This document shows positions 22,131-33,797 of a stretch of DNA of 64,000 nucleotides, piece after piece (the first letter of the stretch is position 1; every line of letters begins with the position of its first letter). A model generated the notes under the pieces. It was not told the origin of the DNA and searched no databases. It was given only the letters and a program-made list of their open reading frames with translations. The translations under genes were made by a program, and so were the position numbers. Origin of the DNA: Sisyra terminalis (Eukaryota; Arthropoda; Insecta; Neuroptera; Sisyridae). The DNA lies in NCBI GenBank assembly GCA_958496175.1, contig OY292274.1:7006001-7070000 (forward strand), in the 5' to 3' direction.

Positions 22131-22938
22131 CAATTTCTGATTGAAATAAAGAACAAATAATTTATCTTTTATAACATATATAAAATTGCTATAGTGGTTT
22201 GTGTAGATTTCAAAACTAAAAAAAGTTTTGCATCCATTAAGCTCAAATTTTGTCATGTTATTCAATCCGCTTCAATGATTGTTTTTATCTTTTTCTTGTG
22301 TCAGTAATATACCTGCGACCACAAGAAAACGGCTTTTTCCAACGGTCAATACAATAGCCGCTAAATGTCAATATTTCATTGTTATTATGGTGTAGTGATT
22401 TTTAGAGGTAGAGCAAATTTTCCCAAAACATAATTAATAAATATATATCTTGAAAGTAAGTTATAATTGGTACAGCGAGGGATGCTGTGGATTGATAAGG
22501 GAGGTAATTCTAGTAGGCAATGCACAATTAAATTCAACTTACTTATTTATCACCATTCATAACCATTGACTGGCAGGACAACGTCAGCTGGGTTCAGTTA
22601 GTCATAAATAAAAATGATGAATATTATTCAATATATTATATATAAATTTATTTAATATATTCAAAGTAATATTTGAAAAACTGATCTACTTCGTTAGAAG
22701 CTTTGATATAAGGATCATGAAATTTAAAAGTTAAGAAAAAAATTATTGAATTTTTATATACATTCATTTTATATCTTTTATATCTTTATTTAAATAACAA
22801 AAAAAATATAATTTAGTGTAAATTAACTTGAGAAATTGTAGCAATAAAAAGGACTTTTCAATGTATAAAAAATAAAATACTTGTGTTTATCTTGAGTAAA
22901 ACATTATTAACTAATATATCTTTTTTTTTTGATTCTAG

Positions 22939-23042
22939 GTGCTCTACCTATGATAATGGCGACAGTTTATTGCCTTCCAAAAATTTTACGAGTATCGATT
23001 ACGATGTTTTATTGTTTACTGAGCTTGTGGGGTTTGTATAAG
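22939..23042 (+). CDS. PAQR4: PAQR4-like protein, second visible exon
   Basis: 104 nt between a T-tract/CTAG acceptor (22937-22938) and a GTAAGT donor (23043). It joins in frame to the G left by the 831 donor and gives GALPMIMATVYCLPKILRVS, the loop and helix after the LDMLGI helix. PAQR4 relatives have GALPII at this place. It ends in phase 0. Confidence 0.85.
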
Positions 23043-23293
23043 GTAAGTTGTAAAACAAAATATATATCGCTTACATTTATTTTTAATTTATTTCTCTAAA
23101 GCACAGCCTATCAGCCTTAAAAACTCATTGAGTTTCGTAATATAAAGGTTGTTTTACCCGAAAAATTTATGTTAGCCTAAACGACTTTGGCGTTTTAACA
23201 TTTTACTACTTTAACATTTAAAAATTTCATGTTTTTGTCTATCTTTTTTTAACCAGTTTAGAAGTAAAATCAAATTAAAAAAATATATAAATT

Positions 23294-23299
23294 TTTATT
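23294..23299 (-). terminator. poly(A) signal of nested secreted-protein gene
   Basis: AATAAA on the - strand, 67 bp beyond the stop at 23366. Confidence 0.5.
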
Positions 23300-23365
23300 A
23301 AAGCCCAAACCTTGCAGCGATTATGTCTTTAGGCTAAGCATCAAATCATGCATTCATACTTAAGT

Positions 23366-23844
23366 CTATATCCAAAACTGGTGACCATTTATTTTAATAT
23401 TTCGGTTTCGAAATTCGTCATAATTTCCCGGTTTGTATTTGGCTGAGTATGGTTGAACGATATTGTAAGCCGGATGCATTCGAGGAAATTCATATTTTAA
23501 TTGCAAATTCCATAAAGGGCGTTCAGTTGTGGTTGTTTTAATAGGTGGTGGATTTTCCAAATATAAATAATCATTTACCGATGTACGAATTTCATTGAAA
23601 AAATCTTGAAGTCCGTTGAAAGGGGAATTTTTAATGTTAACTTTTACTTTAGAATGTCGACGATAATTTATTGATGATCCACTATTTGTTTTGTTCATTT
23701 CTAATGTTGGACGAATTGAAATCAATATTGCGGTGCCCAAAAGAAAAAGCTTAAAATTTAATAAAATGGTTAATATTAAATAAATAATTTTAGAAAAATA
23801 ATGATAATACGTACAATTACATTTTTCCTCCTGATTCCAATCAT
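23366..23844 (-). CDS. small secreted protein, two exons, nested in PAQR4 intron 2
   Basis: Exon 1 CDS is 23844-23815 (MIGIRRKNVI), with GTACGT as donor; a 65-bp intron follows; exon 2 is 23749-23366 after a TTTTAAG acceptor, in phase 0. The 137-residue product begins with a basic start and the hydrophobic run LFLLGTAILISI, a classical signal peptide. The mature part has a dibasic RR near residue 43, a proline/threonine stretch (ENPPPIKTTTTERP) and a tyrosine-rich C-terminus ending GHQFWI. There are no cysteines in the mature region and no membrane segment. A TATA box and poly(A) signal fit. I do not recognise the family; an insect-specific extracellular or peptide-precursor protein is possible. 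Confidence 0.75.
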
Positions 23845-23926
23845 TTTCAAGTATAATTTTCCAATACTTTCCTGTTTCTTACACGACAGTTACTTTTATT
23901 TGATTGTCGACAACTTTGTTCACTCC

Positions 23927-23934
23927 CTTTTATA
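23927..23934 (-). promoter_or_regulatory. TATA box of the nested gene
   Basis: TATAAAAG on the - strand, 83 bp upstream of the ATG at 23844, implies a start near 23900 and a leader of about 55 nt. Confidence 0.6.
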
Positions 23935-24374
23935 GGCACCAAAGGGTGTTGATATTCATTTGATATCAAAATATTTTTAAAAATTGATACACATTAATTT
24001 GTACACTGTGCATATTTTTAAAATATACATTATGATACCGAAGCTTTCGTTAATTATTTATTAAACTATTTTGAGCTTAATTACTGCTGATTTCTGTAGC
24101 CTTATGATAATTTCATACGATTCTTTAATTCAATACGATCCTTATTCACATATTGTAAATTATGATCATATTTTAATTAGTTTGTTTAGAAATGCCTCAG
24201 TAAAATGGTTTTAGTAATTAAATTCATTAAATTACAATTTAATTACTTTTGAGTTTGTTTTAGTTTCTTAAGAGAGCTAATTATCTGATAAAATAATTTT
24301 CTAATTGAATTTATGAACTATTTTGAATAATCAAAAATTGTAATGATATTTTTGAAAATAATAGAAACATTTTT

Positions 24375-24850
24375 TTCCTTTGTTCTGGGGGCCTCTCCTG
24401 AGAGTTCCTCGGCGCTGCGTCCTAAAAGGACTATTGCACCCCAGTTTGTTTTCAGTTCTAATTGGTCAGGTCTGGTTCTGATATGAATCTTAGCAGACTA
24501 TATCATAGCAACCATGCTATGTCACTTGGATTTATTTTGTTTTTCTTCTGCCAATCGTCTCGATCTCGAAAGGCATTTCCAAACTAAATTTGGTTTTCAT
24601 GTAGTCTTATATTATCCAGGAGTTCGGATGGTCAATTACATTGTTTATTCTGCAGTGTCCCAAATCTGGTTTTTTGGGTTTCCAGCTATTGTTGAGCTGC
24701 AGTCTGTATGATCCCTTCCTTGTTACTCCTTTGACAAAGATTCTCAGAGGGGGACAGGTTCAGAATGACTTTCAGAGCTGCAGTTGGAGTGGTGCTCATG
24801 GCTCCAGTAATGCCAAAACAGGCCTGCCTTTGTATGGTTTCCAGTCTTCT
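24375..24850 (-). pseudogene. LINE (Jockey-superfamily-like) fragment, connection/RNase H region
   Basis: The - strand reads QRQACFGITGAMSTTPTAAL, then KVILNLSPSENL, a stop, then WKPKKPDLGHCRINNVIDHP and further broken frames. ITGAM..TPTAALE...L.L.PL is the well-known segment between reverse transcriptase and RNase H in I/Jockey/R1-type LINEs. The region is GC-richer than its surroundings. Stops and frameshifts make it dead. Confidence 0.62.
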
Positions 24851-24912
24851 ATGTGACGTTTGTAAAAAAATTATTAATGAATTATTATTTGTCTCATAAC
24901 TTAATTTTCTTT

Positions 24913-24957
24913 TTCTCCAACGCGTTTCAACAACAGCTATCTGACATCGTCAGATGG
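24913..24957 (-). ncRNA. possible hammerhead-like motif
   Basis: On the - strand: CTGACGA (24953-24947), an imperfect stem (CAG/CTG), GAAA, then self-complementary ACGCGT and TGG, with CCA upstream. The CUGANGA and GAAA cores and short palindromic stem III are as in the PLE copies, but stem II pairing is poor. Confidence 0.3.
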
Positions 24958-24976
24958 TATATAATATATTTATTTA

Positions 24977-26176
24977 TTAGACTGGGCCAAAAAAATCAAC
25001 TATTTTTTTTTTTGAAAAGTATATCGAAAATACTGTTCAAGGTGACAAAAAAAAATATCAGGAAGGTTTGAGCCCTTAATATTAGTATTAAGAGGTGTAT
25101 CATCTTTAATTTCGATTAATTCGATAATTTGTGCTTTCATTTTTGCGTCAATGCTGTCAAACTATCAAGGTAAAAAAAATCATTTGCATAAATCTAAAAA
25201 TTATATCAATGTTTAAAGCTTGATTATTCAGAAACGGCGGATCTGGCAAAAATTTTCAAAGAGACGTTTTTTGTAGGGAATTTAATTTTCTATAAATATA
25301 TGTGCAGATGATTTTTTTTACCTTGATAGACCTCTTAATATTAATATTAAGGGGTGAAGTTGGTCTAGAGCGTGAAAAAATGGGCATAATTTATGAATTT
25401 TTTGTGACTCAACAAAAAGATCAATCGAAAATCTGTGACAGAGGTTTTATAATTTAGGTTTTAATATACATATACAATTTTTTTCGTGTCAATTAAATTC
25501 AAAACGGCGGCTGTTCAGCATTTCTTCGGAGGCGCCTCATTTTTTAGACGGGTCCATGGCCGAAGATGTAACCCTCCTTAATTTTGGTCTCGGAACAAAA
25601 TCCTGAAAATTTTTAGTTTTTATATAATAACAGCAAGAGACGTACGTAGGATTTTTTCGATATTTTGTTTTTTCGCGAAATGGTGCACGTTTGAACAAAA
25701 CATTAAAATTTTCACTATAAAAAAACGACAAAATTATTGGTTAAAAAAAACTATGCAATATAAAAAAAATCCTACGTACGTCTTCGGAGAAAGGTATTTC
25801 GAATGTACTGTCAAAATTTCGTATAGATCGGTGAAGATTTGCTCGAGTTATGTCTTTGGCCAGTTCAAAAAAAGTGATTTCGAGAAAAACGCGTTTAAAG
25901 TTTTAAGTACTATAAAATCATATTAAATGCGTATATACCTTTAATCTGCAAAAGTTTGGGCATTTAGACATTTTTGCCGGCATCCATCCTTTGGTATGTT
26001 ATTTTTAAGACCCTAAAGTACCTTTTAAGACAAAAAAAAATCGGTTTCTTCAAAATTCTAGACCAGCTTCCCCCCTTAAGGGCTCAAACCTTCTCGATAT
26101 TTTTTTTGTCACCTTGAACATTTTTTTTTATATACTTTTCAAAAAAAAAATAGTTAATTTTTTTGGCCCAGTCTAA
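24977..26176. mobile_element. foldback element B (long inverted repeats, TA-flanked)
   Basis: The ends are TTAGACTGGGCCAAAAAAAT and its inverted copy, with TA on each side. Arms of about 110 bp match well (GGTTTGAGCCCTTAATATTA against the reversed 26090 region), and a second inverted pair (CCTACGTACGTC near 25640 and 25775) marks the centre. No ORF. Related to elements A and C. Confidence 0.8.
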
Positions 26177-26529
26177 TATTTATATCCAATTTAATGATGA
26201 ATAATGCGACAATATTATTAATATCAATGAAACAATTTTTGCAAATCAATTTAAGGTGGTACGAAGTTCAACGGGTCCTCTTTTATAAGTAAAATATTAT
26301 CCAAAGCTACCAAAAAGTCAATCCTTCCAATTTACGATACGAAAGGTACAAATATAAAAAAAATATTTATTAAAAAAATCATTTAAAACAGGTAACATAG
26401 TTTAAAATTTGATTATGTCATGAGTTTTTAAAGAAAAAAAAAATTTATAGAAAATATTTGAGAAATAGGAAAATATTTTTAGGTGATACGAAGTTCAACT
26501 GGTTTATTGCAGATAAAATAATATCAAAA

Positions 26530-26885
26530 TATACCAAAAAGTTAATTCTTCCAATTCCCCAACGAAAAGTAGAAGTATATAAAAGTAAGTTTCAATAATA
26601 TATTTGCAATTACAATCGCCAACTTCACATAGGAAAATAATGTTAACATCGCATTTTCGACAAAAAATGACATTTTTGAAATTCTCAAACCATAATAACT
26701 AAATAACACTGAAAAATAAAACTGGAATATATCAAGAAGTAGATCATTCGGGACTAGATACGACGAGCATACCCACAAAACCTGGTTCAACATTTTTAAA
26801 TTTTAATTTTAAAAATGGATCAAATATAAACATGCTGGAAGAATATGAAGTATATAAAATCCATAAACTTGAATGAATCGATATC
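26530..26885 (+). pseudogene. decayed PLE endonuclease fragment
   Basis: Broken + frames give KTGIYQ, then GSNINMLEEYEVYKIHKL, which matches the PLE tail GSHMNTLEEYEIYKAHK at 5790-5850. Many stops. Confidence 0.5.
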
Positions 26886-27855
26886 TAAGATGGTAAATTA
26901 ATTGTTTACAACAAATACCTAGGATGAAAAAGTTGACAAAATAAAATACCACCCAACGATACCCTAACCGTTGTTGAAAATTGTTGAGAAAAAAGAAAAT
27001 TGAGGCATACAACTTAAGTAATGTTTCATTAGTTAATTTTAAAGAATATTTCTATAATGCTACTTCGAAAAATTTCGAATAATGCTACTTATAATTTTCA
27101 AAAATTTAAAATACGCATAAATAAAAGTTTTGAACAAAAAGTAACGAGTTTGTGTTATGGCCATTAGTCTCTAGTATCGCTATTACATTTTATAAAGTTT
27201 AGGTATTTATCCAGTGATATATACACCGTTATCAGTCCACATGAATTAATTGTTAATTCATGATGAATTAATGAGTTCTTAATTATAAACTTTTGTCGAT
27301 AGGTAAAATTCATTTCATCATGTTATATATAATTAAACAAACTTTTTTTGCAAGAAAATTAAAATAAAAACCTTGAAATAACTTTAAATTATATGAGAAT
27401 CATTTTCATTGAACCAAAAAAAAATATTTTATTACTTTTTTACATCTTGTATTTTGTTGAAAATTGTTAATTACAAAAATAGTTTACTTACGCAGAATAA
27501 ATTACTTTATGAACGTTAAAAAGTTAAAAAACCCAAATTCATATTTAATATTTTGAGGTTTTACGTTGCAATTTCGTATTTTCAAATCAAAAATTTCTGT
27601 AAATTTACAGTGACATGCAGTAATTATCGATGTTTAATTTAGAATAATGGACTTTTCTTGTTTCATTAAAAGCAGCGATTTGTAAGAAATATTTAAACTT
27701 GAATCGCAATTGAGAATGAAAGCTTTTAATATTTTTAATTTACTTTCTAAATATAACTTGATTCATCTTCCATCAAGAGTAAAAGTTACTCCAAGAAGAT
27801 TGTAAATCAATTATGTTCTTATTTATTTAAGTTTATTTGTCATCTTATATATAAA

Positions 27856-30368
27856 CTAGCTGATATCCGCGACTTCGTCTGCGTAACGTAGGTGTAGATT
27901 ATATTTTCTTTTTAAATTTGCTATTTGTAGTGGTATATGAACATTTTTATTTTTCTTATTTCTTTTAGGAAAAACATAATCATACTTGAAAACACTGTTT
28001 TGTCAACTTAAAAAATACAAATTTAATAAACTGTTACTTAGAATAAAATAGTTGTATATAATGATCAATTAATTTTCAAAAAATATTTATATATATCTAA
28101 AAAGAGTATGGTCTATTCCGTATACCTACGGTAGGTATACCTAACGTGAATCAATTAATCCGTAAACCAAACAGCATCTATTCATAAATAAAAACTACTG
28201 TTCTGTTCAATAAAATCAGTCATAATTATGACTTACAAAACACTCAAAACAGTCAAAAGTTATCAAAACACTCGCCTAAATATTTAGAATATTAGTAGAT
28301 ATCCCATTTCATTGTCTCGACTCTCGAATAAATCCTTTTCTCGAAACTATTTCACTACTGGAATGTACAAAACTACCGCCAAATTAAAATTTGTTCAATT
28401 ACACGAAACCCAGTTTCTCCATAATCAAGTATAACCATTGTGTAGCTATGCACTTATTATTAAAGTATCTGAATTTCAACTTTATAATTAAACCATTTTC
28501 TTTCAGTTCGCCGAGTTTCTCGCTATTCCATATTCGCTCATTAATGTATTTATTTGTGATTACGTATTTCGGATTTCCAGGTTTACAATATGTGAAACCC
28601 AAAAAACGTAATTCTCACTTATGAACTAAACCTTTTTCAAATATATATATAAGAGTTTAATTTTTAAAGCAGATCCTAAGATTTTGTTTCCAATAATAAA
28701 CCAACATTGTTTTTTTTAAGCGATAACAAGTTTCGTCTATAACGAACATACCTTGATTAATCAAATTAATTATATTTCAAATTTCGATTGTTTATTAGAC
28801 GTTATGCCCGTACAAACTTTGCCACCATTTTTCATTTTTTTTAGGGGAGGAATTATCAAAAACCCTTTCTTATTATTATATCTGCATCGTATAAGAAAAG
28901 CACTTTCCAAATTTCATCGACACAAATATGCTTTTATTTGGAAAATACAATGTAAAACGAAAAAAATTATGACCCTTTTTATTTTGATTATCATTACTAA
29001 AAGCAATTCGATTTCGCACATTTGGCCATTGTACATACAAAATTGTTGGAAACAGGTAGAAAACGTGGAAGGAAATAAGAATATTTTATATATTTTCAAT
29101 AACAGTAATTATATAAATAATAATTATTAATAATAATATATTAACAAATATAATTTTCTTAATACCGAAGAAAAGTTAGTTTGGAAGATTTTATATTTTG
29201 ATTGATAATGAAATATATGACAAAAAATTGCTCCCTTAATGTTTTACAGCAGAATAAATAATTGCTCCAGGTCACAATCATTGGTTCAGAAAAATTAGAT
29301 TTTAAAAAAGTTTGATTGTTGAAAAACTAACAAAAATTAAAAATCGCTTTGTTAGAATAAGTACTGCATAAACTTTCATACTAATTTAGTGAAATGAAGT
29401 TATTTAAAACGTTGTTATTAAAATGATGTTATTAAAACAAAAACAGAAACTTATAATTATTTATTTATTAATCACACTTATTAAGTTATTAGATTCGAAA
29501 TTTCGATAATTGATTAAATTAAAATAAAATTAAATTGATTAAATTTTCCCATACAAACTTAGTCACCCCTTTTACTATTTTAGGGTAGGAATTTTCAAAA
29601 AAAAAATCTTATCAAATGTCTACTTCTTATAAGGAATACATCGAATATTAAAATTTCGTCTCTCAGAGGGGATATATAAATATAGGATTTTATGTATGTA
29701 CGGTTTTAAAAACGTATTAACTTAAAGTTTTATTACTTTTATTATTACTACTACTATTATTATTATTTTTTTGTTAATATTTCAATATTGAGCAACATTA
29801 AGGGTCTATTTACAACAATTTTGTAAAAAAAAATCAAAAAAAAGTTTACTGTAAGATTGGAACCCACGTCTTTATAAGAAGGAGAATCTGAATGTCCGAT
29901 ACGTAAGCAATAACGCTATTAACATCAATTTTATGTCTTATATATACAAAGGTTTATATTTCAAAGAGGCAATTTTTTAAACTTTAAATTTAATTTACTG
30001 TGCTTTTTATCAGTTCAACAAAAAATATTTTTACAGATTATTTTCCAACTTTTAATTATCTTTCCAATTATATATAACTCACGTGTCTAGTGTAAAAATT
30101 TTTGTTTTCATCCCTAGGGAAAACCTTCCCTTATAATTTTTTTCGAATAATAAGTAGCCTATAATATGTGGGAAATTGTATTGTATCTTAATACCAAATT
30201 TCATTAAATTCGGTTGCTCTGTTCTTTAGTTAAATCGGGACACACAGACAAAAATTTCAAAAATTTTAAATTTGGAATAAGGGCCTCTTAAAACAAATAT
30301 TTACCCTAAAATTGGGTTCAAAATCGAAATGTACAGACAGACGTAAGAATTTTATATATTAGTATAGA
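27856..30368 (-). mobile_element. Helitron copy 2, complete
   Basis: Read on -, it begins TCTATACTAATATATAAAAT at 30368 and ends in a short hairpin (GACGAAGTC core), then CAGCTAG at 27856, with host A and T outside the two ends, the classical Helitron target. It is 2513 bp without Rep/helicase, hence non-autonomous. It contains a degenerate internal duplication (ATCGTATAAGAAAAGCACTT and AAGGAATACATCGAATATTA blocks) and a tRNA-like segment near 29855-29925. Confidence 0.86.
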
Positions 30369-31515
30369 TTGGCTATCTTGCCGTGCGTCCGGTGAAAATG
30401 AGCTATTCGCATGCGCTCTGTTTTCCCCACTTACACATTCAAAACGTTGGAAAGGGTACTCACTCAATAATGTATTTATTTGTGAATACGTATTTCGGAT
30501 TTCGGAGGTTTACAATATGTGAATGCCGTAAAACATAATACTCACTTATAAACTTAGCTTAACCTTTTCAGATATATCTACTTATCAGAGTTTAAATTTT
30601 TAAGCAGACCCTAAGTTTTTGTTTCTAATAATAAATCAACTTTGTTTTATATTACCAGTAATAACGTTTCGCTTTTAATGGACTTTGATTGATTATTAAA
30701 TTTGAAATTTTGATTGTTTATTAAACGTTATCCCTTACAAACTTTGCTACCGTTTTTAACTTTTTTAGGGAAGAAATTTTCAAAAACCCTTTCTTATTAT
30801 ATATCTACATCGTATAAGGAAAACTCTTTCCAAATTTCATCAACACAAATGTGCACTTATATTTGAAAATACAATGTAAAACAAACAAAAAATAATGCTC
30901 TTCTTTATGTTAGTTAACATGACTAAAAAGCTATTCGGTTTCGCACATTTGGACGTTGTACATACAAAATTGTTGGAAATAGATAGAAAACGTGGAAGAA
31001 AATTCGAATATTTTATTTATTTTCAATAACAATAATTGGTTTTCAAATTGTTCTAAACACCGAAAAAAAGTTAGTGTCAGAGATTTTTTATTTTAATTGC
31101 CAGTGAAATATATGGCAAAAAATTGCTACCTTAATGTTTTTCAGCCGAATATATAATTACTCCAGATCACAACCATTGGTTAAAAAAAAAAAGATTTCAA
31201 AAAGTTTGATTGTTGAAAAACAAACAAAAATTAAAAGCCGCCTCTTTGGTATTTGGTATAAGTACTACTACTACTAAGTACTAAACTTTCATACTAATTT
31301 AGTGAAATGAAGTTATTTAAAATGTTGTTGTTAAAATTATAAAAAAAACACTTATATTTTATTTCTTAATTTAATTTTAGATAAACTTTTTTTTATATTA
31401 ACAATACTTTGATTATTAAATTTAAAATTTCGATTGTTGATTATCTACATTATCTCATATTAAACATTTAATTGAGATAAAACCTTTAGTTGCGAATGCA
31501 ACAGGCAACTACTAG
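30369..31515 (+). mobile_element. Helitron-related element abutting copy 2
   Basis: It is near-identical in layout to 7992-9129. It starts TTGGCTATCTTGCCGTGCGT directly at the edge of Helitron copy 2 and ends with the perfect hairpin GTTGCGAATGCAAC (31489-31502), AGGCAACTA, CTAG before T. Its 3' end lies at the opposite side of the shared interior from that of the 2.4-kb Helitrons. Confidence 0.62.
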
Positions 31516-31628
31516 TTTATTTATATCTTTATACCCCAAACTTAGTTAATAAAAGAAATAAAAGTACAAAAATTTTGAATATAAACATTGGTGACAATGA
31601 TCAAACCGAGAATTGGAAAATTATTTTT

Positions 31629-32005
31629 TTAAGTTTTTCCATTCACTGTAGCTGCTATAAACCAATAACACCTAGTAATTCTATTCCAATATAAACTTAT
31701 TCCTGTGCTAGAATCGTCATTCTTACCAAAATCCTCCAAAAAGGAATAGTATTTTCTTCCTTTGAACAAATCCTGAAATTCAATCATTTTTACTCTTCTC
31801 GTCGGTCTATCGAGTTTTCCATTTCGAAGATCCAATATTAATCCTACTTAAATATTTCTATTTCCTTTTTTTTGGCCACCTCATCCATAATAGTTTGTTG
31901 ACTTTTCTCAATCTTTCTACCATCCGTTTGTTTGTATTTTCTATTTTTTCAAGTGCTACATTTCGAAGCTTTACTAAACATTCACTTTGTTTCTCATTTT
32001 TTTAG
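31629..32005 (-). pseudogene. unrecognised coding remnant
   Basis: On the - strand, an upstream frame reads KLRNVALEKIENTNKRMVER and ends in lysines near 31870. A later frame (31835-31629) reads DLRNGKLDRPTRRVKMIEFQ, DLFKGRKYYSFLEDFGKNDD and ends VNGKT. Both look more protein-like than background, but they are in different frames and I see no clean splice pair. It may be a transposon or host pseudogene. Confidence 0.25.
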
Positions 32006-32967
32006 GACTTTGTTTAGCATAAAAGATATTCTATATAAAATCAACAAAGAATTAAAAAGCGTAACCCATGATTTTAAGTTTCAATTAAAAAAACGAGATT
32101 AATCTTTGAAAGTCTAGAATTGCTTAATAATTTTCAAGCAAGTTTTAAAATAAATAAAATAACACGTTCTTCTAAGAACTAAATACATTTTTTCTTTAAC
32201 AGTAGAAAAAAGATTTATCATTTGTGAGAAATTTGAAACCCTGTTCCTTAGTTCCATTTAATTCACCCTCCATTTTGTTCATTTATCCATCAATTCAATA
32301 ACACTCAATAGCTTATGTATAAAATCAATAAAGTCAAAAAAAAATACTAAGTGTAGTTGTACGAACCTGCCTTTTGTATTTTACTTAATAAGGAAGACAA
32401 ACAATTTAATTATAAATATATTTGATAAAACATCATTCAATTTAATATTTTCTTTATTTTTTATACTCTTTTCAGTTACCATTTATATCTAAAAAAAAAA
32501 ATAGTATTGGTCTAAGTCCATAAGGCAACTAAATTCAATTATTGAGTACATTTATTCTTTTGCTTAAATTTAATTATTGCCTATTTAATAATTGAATTTT
32601 AAATTTTGCTGAATGGAATTTATAATGGAAACTTTGACAAAATAACTTGCATGATATAACATTAATAGGCTTAATAAACATTGAGGGACAAATTCGGTAT
32701 ATGGGTTGTGAATTATTTCAATATTTAATGCTAATGAAGACAACTCAACCATAAATAAATAGAAAAATCAAGTTTAAGGTCAGCATTTCCATTGCATGCT
32801 CGACAAGGGAAATTAATTGAGAAAGCTTTATTAACGATAAATGCCTTTGATATGTGTAAAATCCGATAAAGTACTTTTGGAGGTCGTAATAAAACGTCTG
32901 TGTTTTATGTAAATGCGTTCATTTGCAATCCGATTTATAATAGTAAAACATGTTTAATTTGTTGCAG

Positions 32968-33105
32968 GCAATGACTGCATGGTCCCCATGGGAACGTCGT
33001 CTTTCGTTCATGTTGCCATTTGTAATGCGAGTATTATTGGGTGGCTTACGTGCTACAAGACTTGGGGGTGGACATCCCGATGCTCTTACTCACATCGTAT
33101 TGCAG
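32968..33105 (+). CDS. PAQR4: PAQR4-like protein, third visible exon
   Basis: 138 nt (46 codons, phase 0 at both sides) between a TTGTTGCAG acceptor and a GTAATT donor. It encodes WSPWERRLSFMLPFVMRVLL, GGLRATRLGGGHPDALTHIV, corresponding to helices 5-6 and the following loop of PAQR4 (where relatives have RLLVFGARGVGLG). Confidence 0.85.
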
Positions 33106-33797
33106 GTAATTTATTTTTCTTGTAGGTAAACTTTTTGATCTATATTGAACCACAACTACAATTACAGTTAAGCTACAGTTATCAAAGATCTTTACAATAT
33201 TTACTAGATAAGTTTTATCTATTATTAGATTTATATATAATATAATTATTTAGGTTTAGGAAACATCAATGAAATAGGAAAAAATACATACTTTTGTGTA
33301 TAACAAATGTCGCATAATATTTCGTAAAATCAAACCTCAGAGAAGCATGATTTAAAAAATGTAATTTTGTTGGTTTTATCTTAAATAAATTATTCATAAA
33401 TAAATGAATATCTGATGATTATTTCAGTTTCTTTCTACATATGAATAAAAGTTTTATTGGTCTTTGAAACTTATCAAAATCAAAAGCGCTACCCTTAAAG
33501 CTTTTCATACTCAATTTGTGGGAACAGTTTAGTTTGTAAAAAGAGTAAACTACGATAAATCCAATTTTTAATGATTAAAAAGCAAAAAAAAAACTAAATT
33601 CACACATTGCAAATATTTTAGATGAAAGGTTGGAGACTTAAAAATGGAATATTATTAAATTGTTGGTTAAAAACCAAAGCACTTTTCCTTCAAATTGTGA
33701 TTTCGTGTTCTTTCATTTATCTTTGGAAAGGGTCTAGCAGGTTCCACATGGCGAGTTGGCCCCCAAATAGGAACCTATTTCGAAACTTATGTTAAAA
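33106..33797. other. PAQR4 intron 3, left part
   Basis: AT-rich, nothing recognised before the Helitron at 33798. Confidence 0.5.

Larger units (their letters stand above)
832..22938 (+). other. PAQR4: PAQR4 intron 1 (22.1 kb)
   Basis: This intron runs from the GTGAGT donor at 832 to the TTTTTGATTCTAG acceptor ending at 22938. It is interrupted by many mobile elements described separately. Between them, 840-1018, 4200-4680, 4900-5640, 7600-7990, 11030-12380, 14130-15270, 16490-18320, 19930-21920 and 22135-22930 are AT-rich sequence in which I see no gene. Confidence 0.7.

Noticed and set aside
28391..28624. 77-codon frame, also at 34293-34523 and 61882-61667
   Set aside because: Conserved only because it lies in Helitron copies, and overlapping frames on the other strand are equally open.
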